Origin: Mycolicibacterium brisbanense | GTDB lineage: Bacteria; Actinomycetota; Actinomycetes; Mycobacteriales; Mycobacteriaceae | NCBI RefSeq assembly: GCF_001570425.1 | Contig: NZ_BCSX01000064.1 | Coordinates: 1 to 64,000, forward strand | Direction of reading: 5' to 3' | Length of the DNA: 64,000 nucleotides | Part shown: piece by piece, positions 43,689 to 52,335 of the stretch | Numbering within the stretch: position 1 is the stretch's first letter | Layout of the letters: every line of letters starts with the position of its first letter | Position numbers and translations under genes: made by a program | The notes under the pieces: generated by a model | The model's input: the letters and a program-made list of their open reading frames with translations, nothing else | Told to the model about the DNA's origin: nothing | Databases searched by the model: none

Positions 43689-44240
43689 TTGGCTCTGCGG
43701 TGACGGCGTGGCGCACTCGCCCGTTTGCGACATGTGCGCAGAGTCAACAGGAGGCTAGCGGTCCTGGGTATTGGCTCTGCGGTGACGGCGCTCCGCACTC
43801 GCACGTTTGCGACATGCACGCAGAGTCAACAGGAGGCTGGCCGTCGTGGGCATTGGCTCTGCGGTGACGGCGCTCCGCACTCGCACGTTTGCGGCATGCA
43901 CGCAGAGTCAACCGGAGGCGGGCCGTCGTGGGCATTGGCTCTGCGGTGGCGGCGCTCGCCACTCGCGCTTTTGCGACATATGCGCAGAGTCAACAGGAGG
44001 CCGGCCATGGTGGGCACTGACTCTGCGGTGACGGCGTGGCGCACTCACTCGTCCGCGACGTACGCGCAGAGTCAACAGGAGGCTGGTCGTCGTGGGCATT
44101 GGCTCTGCGGTGACGGCGCTCCGCACTCGCCCGTCCGCGACCTACACGCAGAGTCAACAGGAGGCTGGCCGTCGTGGGCACTGGCTCTGCGGTGACGGCG
44201 CGGTGCTCTCGCTCGTCCGCGACATACACGCAGACTCGAT
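43689..44240. repeat. 82-bp tandem repeat array, about seven copies
   Basis: A sequence beginning TTGGCTCTGCGGTGACGGCG recurs with its anchor at 43691, 43773, 43855, 43937, 44019, 44101 and 44183: exactly 82 bp every time. Each unit holds an inverted repeat, TTG(G/A)CTCTGCG with CGCAGAGTCAA, separated by about 37 bp, so each can fold into an 11-bp-stem hairpin. Copies differ by scattered substitutions but no indels; the last copy diverges and stops at the methyltransferase end. The array fills the gap between two convergent genes. Because 82 is not a multiple of three, the short ORFs seen in all frames are incidental. It is minisatellite/MIRU-like. Confidence 0.95.
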
Positions 44241-44244
44241 CAGC

Positions 44245-45333
44245 TCAGACCGCGAGGCCCTTCACCAGGCTGAACGGTGACGCCGTCGGAACCACCTCGG
44301 TGAGCCGGAAACCCGCCTGCTGGTATAGCTTTCGGTACTCATCTTCGGTGCGCTCGCGGGCGGCGATGCCGATCAGCATCTCCATGTCGATCCACTTGGC
44401 GAGGAATTCCCGATCATGTTCGGGGATAACAGCTTCCACGAGCAGCAGCGTGGCGCCCGAAGTCGCAGCGGCGCGGACATTCCGCAGGATCGCCACGGCT
44501 TGCTCGTCGGGCCAATCATGGATGATGTTCTTCATGATGTAGAGATCGGCACCGGCCGGCGCCTTGTCGAAGAACGAGCCGGGCACGATCTCCACCCGGC
44601 CGACAGTTCCGTACTTGGCCAACAGTTTTGGTGCACCCTCGACGACTTGGGGCAGGTCGTAGAGGATGCCCCGGGCTGACGGTGCGGCTTCGAGGATCGC
44701 CGAGAGCAGCCGTCCATGGCCGCCGCCCACGTCGGCGATCGTGGCGAACGGGGTGAAATCGAACGCCGCCACCACGGGGGCGATCGCGAGTTCTGAGACG
44801 CTGGTCATCGCGTCGTTGAAGATCTCGCCGAGCTCGGGATCGGAATTCAAGTAGTCGAACGCCGCCATGCCGCGCATCTTCGGGATGACGGCCTCGCCGG
44901 TCCGCACGGCCTCACCGAGCTGGCTCCAGTGTTCGCGGTGTTGCGGGGAGCCGACGAATCGCGCCATTCCGGCGATCGAGACCGGAGCGTCGGTGCGCAG
45001 CGGGTCGGCCAGAGCGTTGAGGGCGTAGCGCCCATCACGGGTGCGCCGGAAGATGCCCTCGCTGGCCAGCGCCCGCATAAGCCGGTTGAGAGTGTCAGGG
45101 TTGGCGTCGACCCGGCGGGCCAGCTCATCGGGCCGGAGCGGGCCGTCGGCCAGCGCGTCGGCAACGCCCAGTTGCACCGCAGCGGTGATGCCCTGGGCCA
45201 CCCACGCGCCGAGGATCCTCTCCAGCAGTACGGCAGGTGGCGGAGCCGACCGCTGGTGCAGTCGGCGCAGGTGATGGCGGATGCGATCGACGGTACGGAC
45301 CACCCCTACCGGGGGCACCTTGGCGGAAGTCAC
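44245..45333 (-). CDS. O-methyltransferase, plant-type (SAM-dependent)
   Basis: A 362-residue O-methyltransferase of the COMT-like family. An N-terminal winged-helix dimerisation domain (about residues 35-105: LGAWVAQGITAAVQLGVADAL, LNRLMRALASEGIFRRT) precedes a Rossmann domain with motif I FATIADVGGGHGRLLSAILEAAP and IMKNIIHDWPDEQAVAILRNV, the segment holding the catalytic His/Asp pair typical of this family. Such enzymes methylate phenolic or antibiotic-like hydroxyls. Its stop lies at the edge of the 82-bp repeat array. No biosynthetic neighbours point to a substrate. Confidence 0.85.
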   Translation of the reverse strand: MTSAKVPPVGVVRTVDRIRHHLRRLHQRSAPPPAVLLERILGAWVAQGITAAVQLGVADALADGPLRPDELARRVDANPDTLNRLMRALASEGIFRRTRDGRYALNALADPLRTDAPVSIAGMARFVGSPQHREHWSQLGEAVRTGEAVIPKMRGMAAFDYLNSDPELGEIFNDAMTSVSELAIAPVVAAFDFTPFATIADVGGGHGRLLSAILEAAPSARGILYDLPQVVEGAPKLLAKYGTVGRVEIVPGSFFDKAPAGADLYIMKNIIHDWPDEQAVAILRNVRAAATSGATLLLVEAVIPEHDREFLAKWIDMEMLIGIAARERTEDEYRKLYQQAGFRLTEVVPTASPFSLVKGLAV

Positions 45334-45395
45334 CGCCAGACTCTAGACAAATTTTGCCGCGTTCGGTGCGTTCGTAGCTATGCCAGGGTTGGCGT

Positions 45396-45833
45396 GTGCT
45401 GAAGAAACTGTCTTTGCTCCCGATCTTGCTGTGCGTTGCCGCCCTGATGACCGCGCCGTGGGCGTCGGCAGATCCGGTTTCGGCGGTACCCGACGGGCCT
45501 GCCATCGCAGCGTCAGCCGTCGCCGACGTGACCAACCAACTGGGCAAACCCGCCAAGCTCAACGTCTCCACGCTCAACGAGTCGCAGGGCTGGGCTTTCG
45601 TCTGGGCCAAGATCACCGATCCCAGCGGCAGGCCCATCAGCTACGACAACACTCCCTTCGCCGATGCTGCCGCCGAGGGCGGGAAGTCGAAGAGCTACGC
45701 CGGCCTGTTCCACTCCGACGGCGGTGTCTGGAAGCTGGCCACCAGCAGTGTCGGCCCGACCGATGTCGCGTGGACATCCTGGAGCAGCGAATACTCCGCT
45801 CCGGCATCGATTTTCAACCTGTCAGGGTCGTAG
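45396..45833 (+). CDS. Secreted protein with signal peptide (145 aa)
   Basis: A 145-residue exported protein. The N-terminus has two Lys, a hydrophobic core LSLLPILLCVAALMTAPWAS and an A-x-A cleavage site near residue 25. The mature part is a small domain of predicted strands, with ADVTNQLGKPAKLNVSTLN, a GWAFVWAKITDPSG stretch and HSDGGVWKLATSSVGPTDVAW. I do not recognise the family with certainty; small lipocalin-like or putative stress proteins of mycobacteria have this shape. GTG 45396 begins MLKKLSL, and it is divergent from the methyltransferase over 62 bp. The following 205 bp to the next gene show no feature I can name. Confidence 0.75.
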   Translation: MLKKLSLLPILLCVAALMTAPWASADPVSAVPDGPAIAASAVADVTNQLGKPAKLNVSTLNESQGWAFVWAKITDPSGRPISYDNTPFADAAAEGGKSKSYAGLFHSDGGVWKLATSSVGPTDVAWTSWSSEYSAPASIFNLSGS

Positions 45834-46038
45834 CGGAATTTGCTTGGGCCCCTCGCTCCTAGGTGGGTTTGTGCACGTCAACGGTGCCAAATTCATGCAC
45901 TGACTGCGCTGTGTGTTCGGGTAGCATTCGCCTAGCGACGTATCGAGGGGGTTGTGTTGATCGTGGGTGCGCCTTACCTGTCACCAGGGTCTTCCCTTGA
46001 TTTCGTGCGCTGGACGCTGAGACAGGGTTGGTGACCAC

Positions 46039-46902
46039 GTGACCGAAACCTTGCGGGTGGACACCGCACTGGTGAGTGCCGCGGGCAGCAAGCTGGCGGG
46101 GATTGCTGGCGAGCTGCCGTCCGCGCCGGCAGTGACGAAACCGACCGGTTCCGATGCGCTGTCGGCGGCGATCGCAGCCAAGATGCCGACGGTCGTCGAT
46201 CCGGTCGTGGCCAAACTGCCGCAGGTCAAGCAAGCCCTGTCGAAATACGCCGACAACGTGACGAGCGCCGCCAGCAAGTACGAGACGACCGACGAGCAGG
46301 CCGCTCAGACCGTTCGCAAGGCGTTTGGCCTCGTTGACGATGCGGCCGGTCAGGGCGGCGGTGGTTCCCCGGCAGCCCCTGGTGGCGGAGGAGGATCTTC
46401 GCCTGGCGGGGGCGGTGGCAGCCAGAAACCCGGCGGCGGCAAGCACCATCGCGGAGGCAAGGGCGACGGCAGGGCAACGCCCAGCTCGACGCCCGATGCG
46501 GCTGGTGCGAACCCGGCCGCGGCGGCTGCGGCTGCCGGTGGCGATCCGTCCGGCATGGGTCAGATGGGCCAGATGATGCAAATGCCGATGCAGATGGCGC
46601 AGCAGGCCGCCCAGGTGCCGACGCAGATGATGGGCGCGCTCGGCCAGATTCCGCAGACGGTGCTGCAAGGTGTGCAGGGCATCGTGGAAGCCGCTAAACA
46701 AGGCGCGGACAAGCCAGGCGAGGACAACGCCGACAAGGACAAGCAGGCCGAGGGTCAGAAGCAGAAAGATCCTGCGGCCGAACACAAGTCCGATGGAACG
46801 CCGGCCGGTCAGTCCAAGCCCTCCGAGCATCCGCCCGCGGTCCACATCCGCCCCAGGCCGCGGGGCCCTCGCCGAGTTCCGGTGCTGAGCGGGCGCCCGT
46901 GA
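46039..46902 (+). CDS. Putative type VII (ESX) secreted protein, EspC-like N-terminus
   Basis: A 287-residue acidic, Gly/Pro-rich protein. Residues 1-100 form a helical hairpin like EspC/DUF2580 ESX-associated substrates, and the export signal YxxxD occurs as Tyr81-Glu-Thr-Thr-Asp85 at the end of the second helix, exactly where such signals lie. The next 60 residues are low-complexity (repeated GGGGSSPGG, then GKHHRGGKGDG), followed by a Met/Gln-rich segment (GQMGQMMQMPMQMAQQ) and a charged tail. There is no catalytic motif. It is followed at 91 bp by a single-span membrane protein and a small gene. Secretion by an ESX apparatus encoded elsewhere is an inference. Confidence 0.65.
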   Translation: MTETLRVDTALVSAAGSKLAGIAGELPSAPAVTKPTGSDALSAAIAAKMPTVVDPVVAKLPQVKQALSKYADNVTSAASKYETTDEQAAQTVRKAFGLVDDAAGQGGGGSPAAPGGGGGSSPGGGGGSQKPGGGKHHRGGKGDGRATPSSTPDAAGANPAAAAAAAGGDPSGMGQMGQMMQMPMQMAQQAAQVPTQMMGALGQIPQTVLQGVQGIVEAAKQGADKPGEDNADKDKQAEGQKQKDPAAEHKSDGTPAGQSKPSEHPPAVHIRPRPRGPRRVPVLSGRP

Positions 46903-46992
46903 CGCCGAGTGCGCCGCGCCATGCTCGACCGGAGCCGAGTCCGGAGATTTCTTTGTGATTGTTGGTGCTGTTCGGACTGTAGGGGTCGCTCG

Positions 46993-48297
46993 ATGACATT
47001 GCCGCCACCGCCGGGTAATTCGCCGCAACCGCCGTATGGCGGCGGTGGCGGTGATCCGTTCGGACCGCCGCAGGTTGGACCGGGTGGGTCTTATCCCGGC
47101 CCGCCGCCGGGCGGTTCGGGTGGCAACTACTCTGGCCCGCCGCAACAATCCGGGCCCCCGCAGCATCACGCGCCGTCATGGCAGCCGCCGCAACAACAAC
47201 CGCCGCAGGGCCCGCCACAGCCACATTGGGCTGCTGGTCCTGCCGGGCCTCCCGCTCAGCCACCGAAAAAGGGCGGCAACGGAATGAAGTGGGCGCTCGG
47301 CGGCGTCACCTTGATCGCCGTCATCGCAATCACTGCCGCGGTGTCCATCGCACTTACCAAGGGCAGCGGAGGGGGCGGCAACGGCACACCGAGCGCCTCC
47401 GCGTCGCCCTCTGCTTCTGCTTCGGGGACTTCGAGTAATAGCGATTTTGCGAGCGCCAACGACACGGGGCCGGTCAACATCATCAAAGAGGATCCGACGT
47501 GTGCAGCGTGGGGCCCAATCAATACGACATTTACAGATGTCCAAGATAAGACAGATTGGGGAAGCCGCGATCCTGCGATTCCATCCGAAGCGTGGAGCGT
47601 AGAGCAGCGCGCTACTTATGAGAAGATCGGTCAAGCAATGAAAGCGGCGGCCGATCAGACGGTCCCGCTAGCTAAGGTTACGCCACATAGGGTTGTACGT
47701 GAGCTGTACGAGCAGTACATCGCTTACGCAAGGGCTTATAGCCAGGCAATTTCGGAATATAAACCCGCAGACAACAATCTTGCTAACGTCGCTATTGGAA
47801 CCTCTGGAGCGATCACATTCATTTGTGCGGCAATATCCTATAACTCTGCACAGGCTCGCGCGCCCTTTGTTGATTCCCCTAAAGGGAATGGCGGATCTGT
47901 TGCTGCGCCGACTGCCTCCAACGATGTGGAGAAGTTCCTGTCACAGTCTGATGCAACATGTCCCGAATGGGGTCCACTGCTAACTCAATTTGGCACGGAC
48001 ACTTCTGCCTGGCTGCACCTTAACCCGCAGAAGCCGGCCAGGGAGTGGTCGGCTGATGAGAAAGGCGTCATAGATGCGGTGATTCCCGTTATGAAGAAGT
48101 TCGCGGACGATATTGGTAAGCTCGGACAGAGCAGCCCGAACCCAACAGTTCGGGATTTCTCTGCACTCGCGGCGCAGTACTGGAAAGCGTACGCCTACGC
48201 GTTGCAAACGTACACACCGGCTGATTACTACCTAAGTATGGTTGCCAATCGTTCGACATCCATAACTCCCGATGCTTGCAAGGCAATCGGGGCGTAG
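46993..48297 (+). CDS. Pro-rich single-span membrane protein with duplicated ectodomain
   Basis: A 434-residue type II-like protein: a Gly/Pro/Gln-rich cytoplasmic N-terminus (1-95), one membrane helix (about 99-121), a Ser/Ala linker and two homologous outer domains of about 115 residues. Both domains contain matching cores: CAAWGPINTTF and CPEWGPLLTQF near their starts, AWSVEQRATYEKIG and EWSADEKGVIDAV, VRELYEQYIAYARAYSQAI and FSALAAQYWKAYAYALQTY, and a final Cys. Cys residues at the two ends of each domain could form disulfides. DNA for residues beyond about 140 is clearly less GC-rich than the N-terminal half, so the ectodomain may be a later acquisition. No catalytic motif found. Confidence 0.7.
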   Translation: MTLPPPPGNSPQPPYGGGGGDPFGPPQVGPGGSYPGPPPGGSGGNYSGPPQQSGPPQHHAPSWQPPQQQPPQGPPQPHWAAGPAGPPAQPPKKGGNGMKWALGGVTLIAVIAITAAVSIALTKGSGGGGNGTPSASASPSASASGTSSNSDFASANDTGPVNIIKEDPTCAAWGPINTTFTDVQDKTDWGSRDPAIPSEAWSVEQRATYEKIGQAMKAAADQTVPLAKVTPHRVVRELYEQYIAYARAYSQAISEYKPADNNLANVAIGTSGAITFICAAISYNSAQARAPFVDSPKGNGGSVAAPTASNDVEKFLSQSDATCPEWGPLLTQFGTDTSAWLHLNPQKPAREWSADEKGVIDAVIPVMKKFADDIGKLGQSSPNPTVRDFSALAAQYWKAYAYALQTYTPADYYLSMVANRSTSITPDACKAIGA

Positions 48298-48299
48298 CA

Positions 48300-48515
48300 A
48301 TGGGTATCGCGAAGCCGTCAGATCCGCACGGCATGGCTTCTCCTCCGGAGTGGCCGGAAATAGTTGAAGATACTTTGCGCGCCGAATTGCTACCGAAAGG
48401 CGGCTATCTCGCCAGCGATCAGCTGGATGTGGCCTTCACGACGACGAAGTTGAGGTCGAAAGTATTTCTGGCAGCGGATATCCCGGTTGTTGTCATCAGC
48501 GCCATCGGTGAGTAG
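48300..48515 (+). CDS. Small hypothetical protein (71 aa)
   Basis: A 71-residue protein starting at ATG 48300, two bases after the previous stop; a longer in-frame ATG at 48276 would overlap that gene. The sequence (WPEIVEDTLRAELLPKGGYL, then a strand/helix segment ending VVVISAIGE) has no signal or membrane helix and no match I recognise. Like the ectodomain before it, it has less GC-rich codon use than the surrounding core genes. It is terminated by the GC hairpin at 48521, which also ends the convergent htdX transcript. Confidence 0.6.
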   Translation: MGIAKPSDPHGMASPPEWPEIVEDTLRAELLPKGGYLASDQLDVAFTTTKLRSKVFLAADIPVVVISAIGE

Positions 48516-48520
48516 CAAAT

Positions 48521-48546
48521 GCCCCCGCCGCGAAAGCGACGGGGGC
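48521..48546. terminator. GAAA-loop hairpin between convergent genes
   Basis: GCCCCCGCCGC (48521-48531) pairs with GCGACGGGGGC (48536-48546) over 11 bp with one mismatch around a GAAA tetraloop. It lies between the small gene (plus) and htdX (minus) and probably terminates both transcripts. Confidence 0.8.
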
Positions 48547-48559
48547 TCACTGCAAGACG

Positions 48560-49384
48560 TCAGAGCGCGGAGACTGTACCCGTCAAGTGCGGATAGCCCT
48601 TCGACAGGTTGCGCAGCGTCAGCTCCCAGCCGTCGGTGTCTCGTGACACGTACAGCCCCGCGTTGGCGGGCAGGACCACAGGCTTGGCGAACCGCACCGA
48701 GTACTTCACAGCGTCGGGCAGCTGACCTTCGATGTTCGCCAGAACGGCTGCTGCGCTGAACATTCCGTGCGCGATGACCGTGGGAAAGCCGAACAGCTTG
48801 GCCGCGATGGCGTTGGTGTGGATCGGGTTGTGATCCCCGCCGACATCGGCGTAATGGCGGATCTGCCCCGGCGTGATGCGCAGTATGGCATTCGGCGGCC
48901 CGAGCTTCGGCTGCTTCTGAGGCGGCGGTTTCGGTTCGTCGGACAGGCTGGTGCGCTGCTGGTGCAGGAACGTCGTCACCTGATGCCAGGCCAGATCATT
49001 GCCGACCTTGAGGTCGGTGACGATGTCGACCAGCAGCCCCTTGCGATGCTCCCGCAGGTTCTCCGCATGCACGGCGGCGCTGACGGTGTCGGTGACCGAG
49101 ATCGGCCGGTACTGGGTGATGTGGTTCTCGGTGTGCACCGAACCCATTGCGGCGAACGGGAAATCGAATCCCGTCACCAGCGACATCACGGTGGGAAAGG
49201 TCAGTGCGAACGGGTAGGTCAGCGGCAGCGTATCGCCGAACCGCAGACCGGTCACCTGTGCGTACTCCGCGACGTTGGCGGGGTCGATGGTCAGGTCGTC
49301 GACGGTGATGGTGCGGGTGGGCAGGGAGTCGGAACGCGGGACGAAGGGGAGCGCCCCCACCACCGCGCGCAGCATGTTGTTCAT
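48560..49384 (-). CDS. htdX: (R)-3-hydroxyacyl-thioester dehydratase HtdX
   Basis: A 274-residue double-hotdog enzyme of the MaoC/hydratase-2 family, working on beta-hydroxyacyl thioesters in fatty-acid metabolism. The N-terminal hotdog (about 20-145) is a non-catalytic repeat; the C-terminal one carries the hydratase-2 motif YADVGGDHNPIHTN with Asp184 and His189 as the catalytic dyad and IAHGMF nearby. Gene order htdX-fabG4-fadA2 matches Rv0241c-Rv0242c-Rv0243. Four bases separate its start from the fabG4 stop, so they are one transcript. Confidence 0.9.
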   Translation of the reverse strand: MNNMLRAVVGALPFVPRSDSLPTRTITVDDLTIDPANVAEYAQVTGLRFGDTLPLTYPFALTFPTVMSLVTGFDFPFAAMGSVHTENHITQYRPISVTDTVSAAVHAENLREHRKGLLVDIVTDLKVGNDLAWHQVTTFLHQQRTSLSDEPKPPPQKQPKLGPPNAILRITPGQIRHYADVGGDHNPIHTNAIAAKLFGFPTVIAHGMFSAAAVLANIEGQLPDAVKYSVRFAKPVVLPANAGLYVSRDTDGWELTLRNLSKGYPHLTGTVSAL

Positions 49385-49388
49385 GCCG

Positions 49389-50768
49389 TCACGCTCCCAG
49401 CATGGCCTGGCCGCATACCCGAATCGTATTGCCGGTCACGGCATTCGACGCGGGGTTGGCGAAGTAGGCGATCAGCTCGGCGACGTCCACGGGCTGGCCA
49501 CCCTGGAACAGCGAGTTGAGCCGTCGGCCCACCTCGCGGGTCGCCAGCGGAATGGCCTCGGTCATCTTGGTCTCGATGAAGCCGGGCGCCACCGCGTTGA
49601 TGGTGATGCCTTTCTCGGCCAGCACCGGTGCGAGCGCATCGGTCAGCCCGATCATGCCTGCCTTGGTGGTGGCGTAATTGGTCTGGCCGCGGTTGCCGGA
49701 GATACCGGCCATCGAGGAAAGCCCGATCACCCGACCACCCTCACCGAGCGCCCCGGCCGCCACCAGGCCCTCGGTCAGGCGTTGCGGCGCAAGCAGATTC
49801 ACGGCGATCACCGCGTCCCAGCGGCCCTCGTCCATGTTGGCGAGCAGCTTGTCGCGGGTGATGCCTGCGTTGTTGACCAGGACGTCGACCTTGCCGCCGT
49901 GATGCTCGGTGACGTGCGCGACGATCCTGTCGACGGCGTCGTCTGCGGTGACGTCGAGCGTCAGCGCCGTCCCGCCGACCTTCTCGGCCACCTTCTGCAG
50001 GTCCTCTGCGGCGCCCTCGACGTCGACTGCCACCACGGCAGCGCCGTCACGCGCAAACACCTCGGCGATCGTCGCGCCGATACCGCGAGCCGCACCCGTC
50101 ACAACGGCGACCTTGCCGTCGAGCGGCTTGTCCCAGTCGGCGGGTGCGGTCGAATCGGCGGCACCCACCCGGAACACCTGCCCGTCGACGTACGCGGACT
50201 TCGCCGAGAGGATGAAGCGCAGGGTCGATTCGAGGCCGGTGGCGCCGGGCTTGGCGTCGGCGGCCAGATACACCAAGGCGACCGTGGCGCCGCGACGCAG
50301 CTCCTTGCCGAGAGACCGGGTGAAGCCCTCCAGCGCCCGCTGGGCGATCTGTGCGTGCACGCCGCCGGCCTGCTCGGGCGTGGTGCCGACGACGACAACG
50401 CGTGCGCACGGCGCCAGGTTGCGCAGCACGGGTGTGAAGAACTTGTACAGCTCCTTGAGGCCCGCGGCGTCGGTGATATCGGTGGCGTCGAGCACGACCC
50501 CGCCGAACGAGTCGGCCCAGCGACCACCGATGTTGTTGGACACGACGTCGTAGTCCTCGGCGAGCGCGGCGCGCATCGGTTCGACCACGCGGCCACCGTC
50601 GGCGGAGCCGGCGCTCGCACCTGTGCCGCCGATCAGCAGCGACCCGGGCAGTGGTGGGTCGCCGGCGCGGTAGCGGCGCAGGGGCTCGGGCTGGGGCACG
50701 CCCAGCTGCTTGGCCAGGAAGGATCCCGGCCCGGAGTTCACAATCTGAGAGAGCAGGTCGGTAGCCAT
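49389..50768 (-). CDS. fabG4: High-molecular-weight 3-oxoacyl-ACP/CoA reductase FabG4
   Basis: A 459-residue short-chain dehydrogenase of the two-domain FabG4 type: a flavodoxin-like N-terminal domain (1-210) followed by a catalytic Rossmann domain. TGAARGIG spans residues 224-231 (NAD(P) loop), SSMAG carries the catalytic Ser, and Tyr365/Lys369 form the YxxxK motif in YATTKAG; VNNAG is at 298-302. Length and architecture distinguish it from the 250-residue FabG1. It sits divergent from fadA2 over a 75-bp promoter with a 7-bp-arm palindrome. Confidence 0.92.
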   Translation of the reverse strand: MATDLLSQIVNSGPGSFLAKQLGVPQPEPLRRYRAGDPPLPGSLLIGGTGASAGSADGGRVVEPMRAALAEDYDVVSNNIGGRWADSFGGVVLDATDITDAAGLKELYKFFTPVLRNLAPCARVVVVGTTPEQAGGVHAQIAQRALEGFTRSLGKELRRGATVALVYLAADAKPGATGLESTLRFILSAKSAYVDGQVFRVGAADSTAPADWDKPLDGKVAVVTGAARGIGATIAEVFARDGAAVVAVDVEGAAEDLQKVAEKVGGTALTLDVTADDAVDRIVAHVTEHHGGKVDVLVNNAGITRDKLLANMDEGRWDAVIAVNLLAPQRLTEGLVAAGALGEGGRVIGLSSMAGISGNRGQTNYATTKAGMIGLTDALAPVLAEKGITINAVAPGFIETKMTEAIPLATREVGRRLNSLFQGGQPVDVAELIAYFANPASNAVTGNTIRVCGQAMLGA

Positions 50769-50777
50769 ACCTACGAA

Positions 50778-50793
50778 CTTACTCCAGAGTAAG
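50778..50793. promoter_or_regulatory. Palindrome in the fabG4-fadA2 divergent promoter
   Basis: CTTACTC-CA-GAGTAAG is an exact dyad 10 bp upstream of the fabG4 start. TAATAT, a plausible -10 for fadA2, lies about 9 bp to its right. This is a strong candidate operator controlling both beta-oxidation/fatty-acid transcripts; the regulator cannot be named from sequence. Confidence 0.7.
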
Positions 50794-50842
50794 AACAGTG
50801 GGTAATATGGCCCGGGACAACCCGACAGTGGAGGGCAAACAG

Positions 50843-52144
50843 ATGGCCAACAACACGACCCGGCGACGCGTTGCCGTATTGGGTGGCAACAGGATTCCGT
50901 TCGCGCGGTCCGACGGCGCTTACGCGAACGCCTCCAACCAGGACATGTTCACCGCGGCTCTGGACGGGCTGATCGACCGCTTCGGCCTGGCAGGCGAGCG
51001 GCTCGGAGCGGTGATCGGCGGTGCGGTGCTCAAGCACAGCCGTGATTTCAACCTCATGCGTGAGTGCGTGCTCGGCAGCGCGCTTTCGCCGTACACCCCG
51101 GCGTTCGACGTGCAGCAAGCCTGCGGCACCGGCCTGCAGGCGACCATCGCCGCCGCCAACAGCATCGCGCTCGGTCAGTACGAATCGGCGGCTGCCGGCG
51201 GCGTGGACACCGCGTCGGATGCCCCGATCGCTTTCGGCGATGACCTGCGCCGCGTGCTGCTCGGGCTGCGTCGCGCCAAGTCCAACGTCGACCGGCTCAA
51301 GCTGGTCGGCAAGCTGCCGGCATCGGTGGGCGTCGAGATCCCGGTGAACAGCGAGCCGCGCACCGGCAAGTCGATGGGCGAGCACGCCGCGATCACCGCC
51401 AAGGAGATGGGCATCAAGCGCGTCGACCAGGACGAACTGGCCGCCGCCAGCCACCGCAACATGGCCGCCGCCTACGACCGCGGCTTCTTCGACGACCTGG
51501 TCACACCGTTCCTCGGGCTGTACCGCGACAACAATCTGCGCGCCGACTCGAGCGCGGAGAAACTCGCCAAGCTCAAGCCGGTGTTCGGGGTGAAGCTCGG
51601 CGACGCCACCATGACCGCAGGTAACTCGACACCGCTGACCGACGGCGCCTCGGTGGCGCTGCTGTCCAGCGAGGAATGGGCCCAGGCGCATGGACACGAG
51701 CCGCTGGCCTACTTCGTCGACGGCGAGATGGCGGCTGTGGACTACGTCAACGGTCCCGACGGTCTGCTGATGGCTCCGACCTACGCCGTGCCGCGCCTGC
51801 TCGCCCGCAACGGTCTGACGCTGCAGGATTTCGACTTCTACGAGATTCACGAGGCGTTCGCGTCGGTGGTGCTGGCCACCCTGACGGCGTGGGATTCCGA
51901 GGAGTACTGCAAGGGCCGCCTGGGTCTCGATGCCGCATTGGGCACCATCGACCGGTCCAAGCTCAACGTCAACGGCTCGTCGCTGGCCGCCGGGCACCCG
52001 TTCGCGGCCACCGGCGGGCGCATCGTCGCCCAACTGGCCAAACAGCTGGCCGAGAAGAAGAAGCAGACCGGCCAGCCGGTGCGCGGCCTGATCTCGATCT
52101 GCGCGGCCGGCGGACAGGGCGTTGCAGCAATCTTGGAGGCCTGA
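50843..52144 (+). CDS. fadA2: Acetyl-CoA acetyltransferase / thiolase FadA2
   Basis: A 433-residue thiolase, cleaving or forming beta-ketoacyl-CoA. The active-site Cys94 lies in QQACGTGLQAT, the His-containing segment is FYEIHEAFASVV with GHPFAATGGRIVAQL after it, and the second catalytic Cys is in ISICAAGGQG. ATG 50843 is selected because GGAGGG is seven bases upstream; the in-frame ORF start near 50798 would add 15 residues. It is adjacent to a hairpin terminator and then the F6-like RNA. Substrate is likely medium-chain or steroid-derived acyl-CoA, but not determinable here. Confidence 0.92.
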   Translation: MANNTTRRRVAVLGGNRIPFARSDGAYANASNQDMFTAALDGLIDRFGLAGERLGAVIGGAVLKHSRDFNLMRECVLGSALSPYTPAFDVQQACGTGLQATIAAANSIALGQYESAAAGGVDTASDAPIAFGDDLRRVLLGLRRAKSNVDRLKLVGKLPASVGVEIPVNSEPRTGKSMGEHAAITAKEMGIKRVDQDELAAASHRNMAAAYDRGFFDDLVTPFLGLYRDNNLRADSSAEKLAKLKPVFGVKLGDATMTAGNSTPLTDGASVALLSSEEWAQAHGHEPLAYFVDGEMAAVDYVNGPDGLLMAPTYAVPRLLARNGLTLQDFDFYEIHEAFASVVLATLTAWDSEEYCKGRLGLDAALGTIDRSKLNVNGSSLAAGHPFAATGGRIVAQLAKQLAEKKKQTGQPVRGLISICAAGGQGVAAILEA

Positions 52145-52244
52145 ACCGTCCTGACCAGGCACGATGCTCACGGCGAAAACATTCGAAAAGTTTGTTTTCT
52201 GGGTGTGTAACGGCCCGCCCTGGGACATCGATACACGGGTAGCT

Positions 52245-52284
52245 CCGTGTTGCCGTCTGACCCCCCGACCCGACGGCAACACGG
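52245..52284 (+). terminator. 13-bp stem terminator after fadA2
   Basis: CCGTGTTGCCGTC (52245-52257) pairs exactly with GACGGCAACACGG (52272-52284), with a 14-base loop. It is about 100 bp after the fadA2 stop and precedes the F6-like RNA promoter, so it isolates the two transcripts. No T tract follows. Confidence 0.65.
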
Positions 52285-52335
52285 GGCCACCTTCAAACTT
52301 CTCTTGAATTCCGGTCGAATTTTCCTCTGGTCTGA

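Noticed and set aside
43689..44240. CRISPR array
   Set aside because: The whole 82-bp unit repeats; there are no short direct repeats with unique spacers, and no cas genes in the window.
43725..44280. Short overlapping ORFs in both strands of the repeat array
   Set aside because: They come from the 82-bp repeat, whose length shifts frame every copy; no start signals or codon bias support real genes.
44165..44300. Attachment site at the repeat array end
   Set aside because: There is no integrase gene nearby and no tRNA target, and the stop codon of the methyltransferase simply abuts the last partial repeat.
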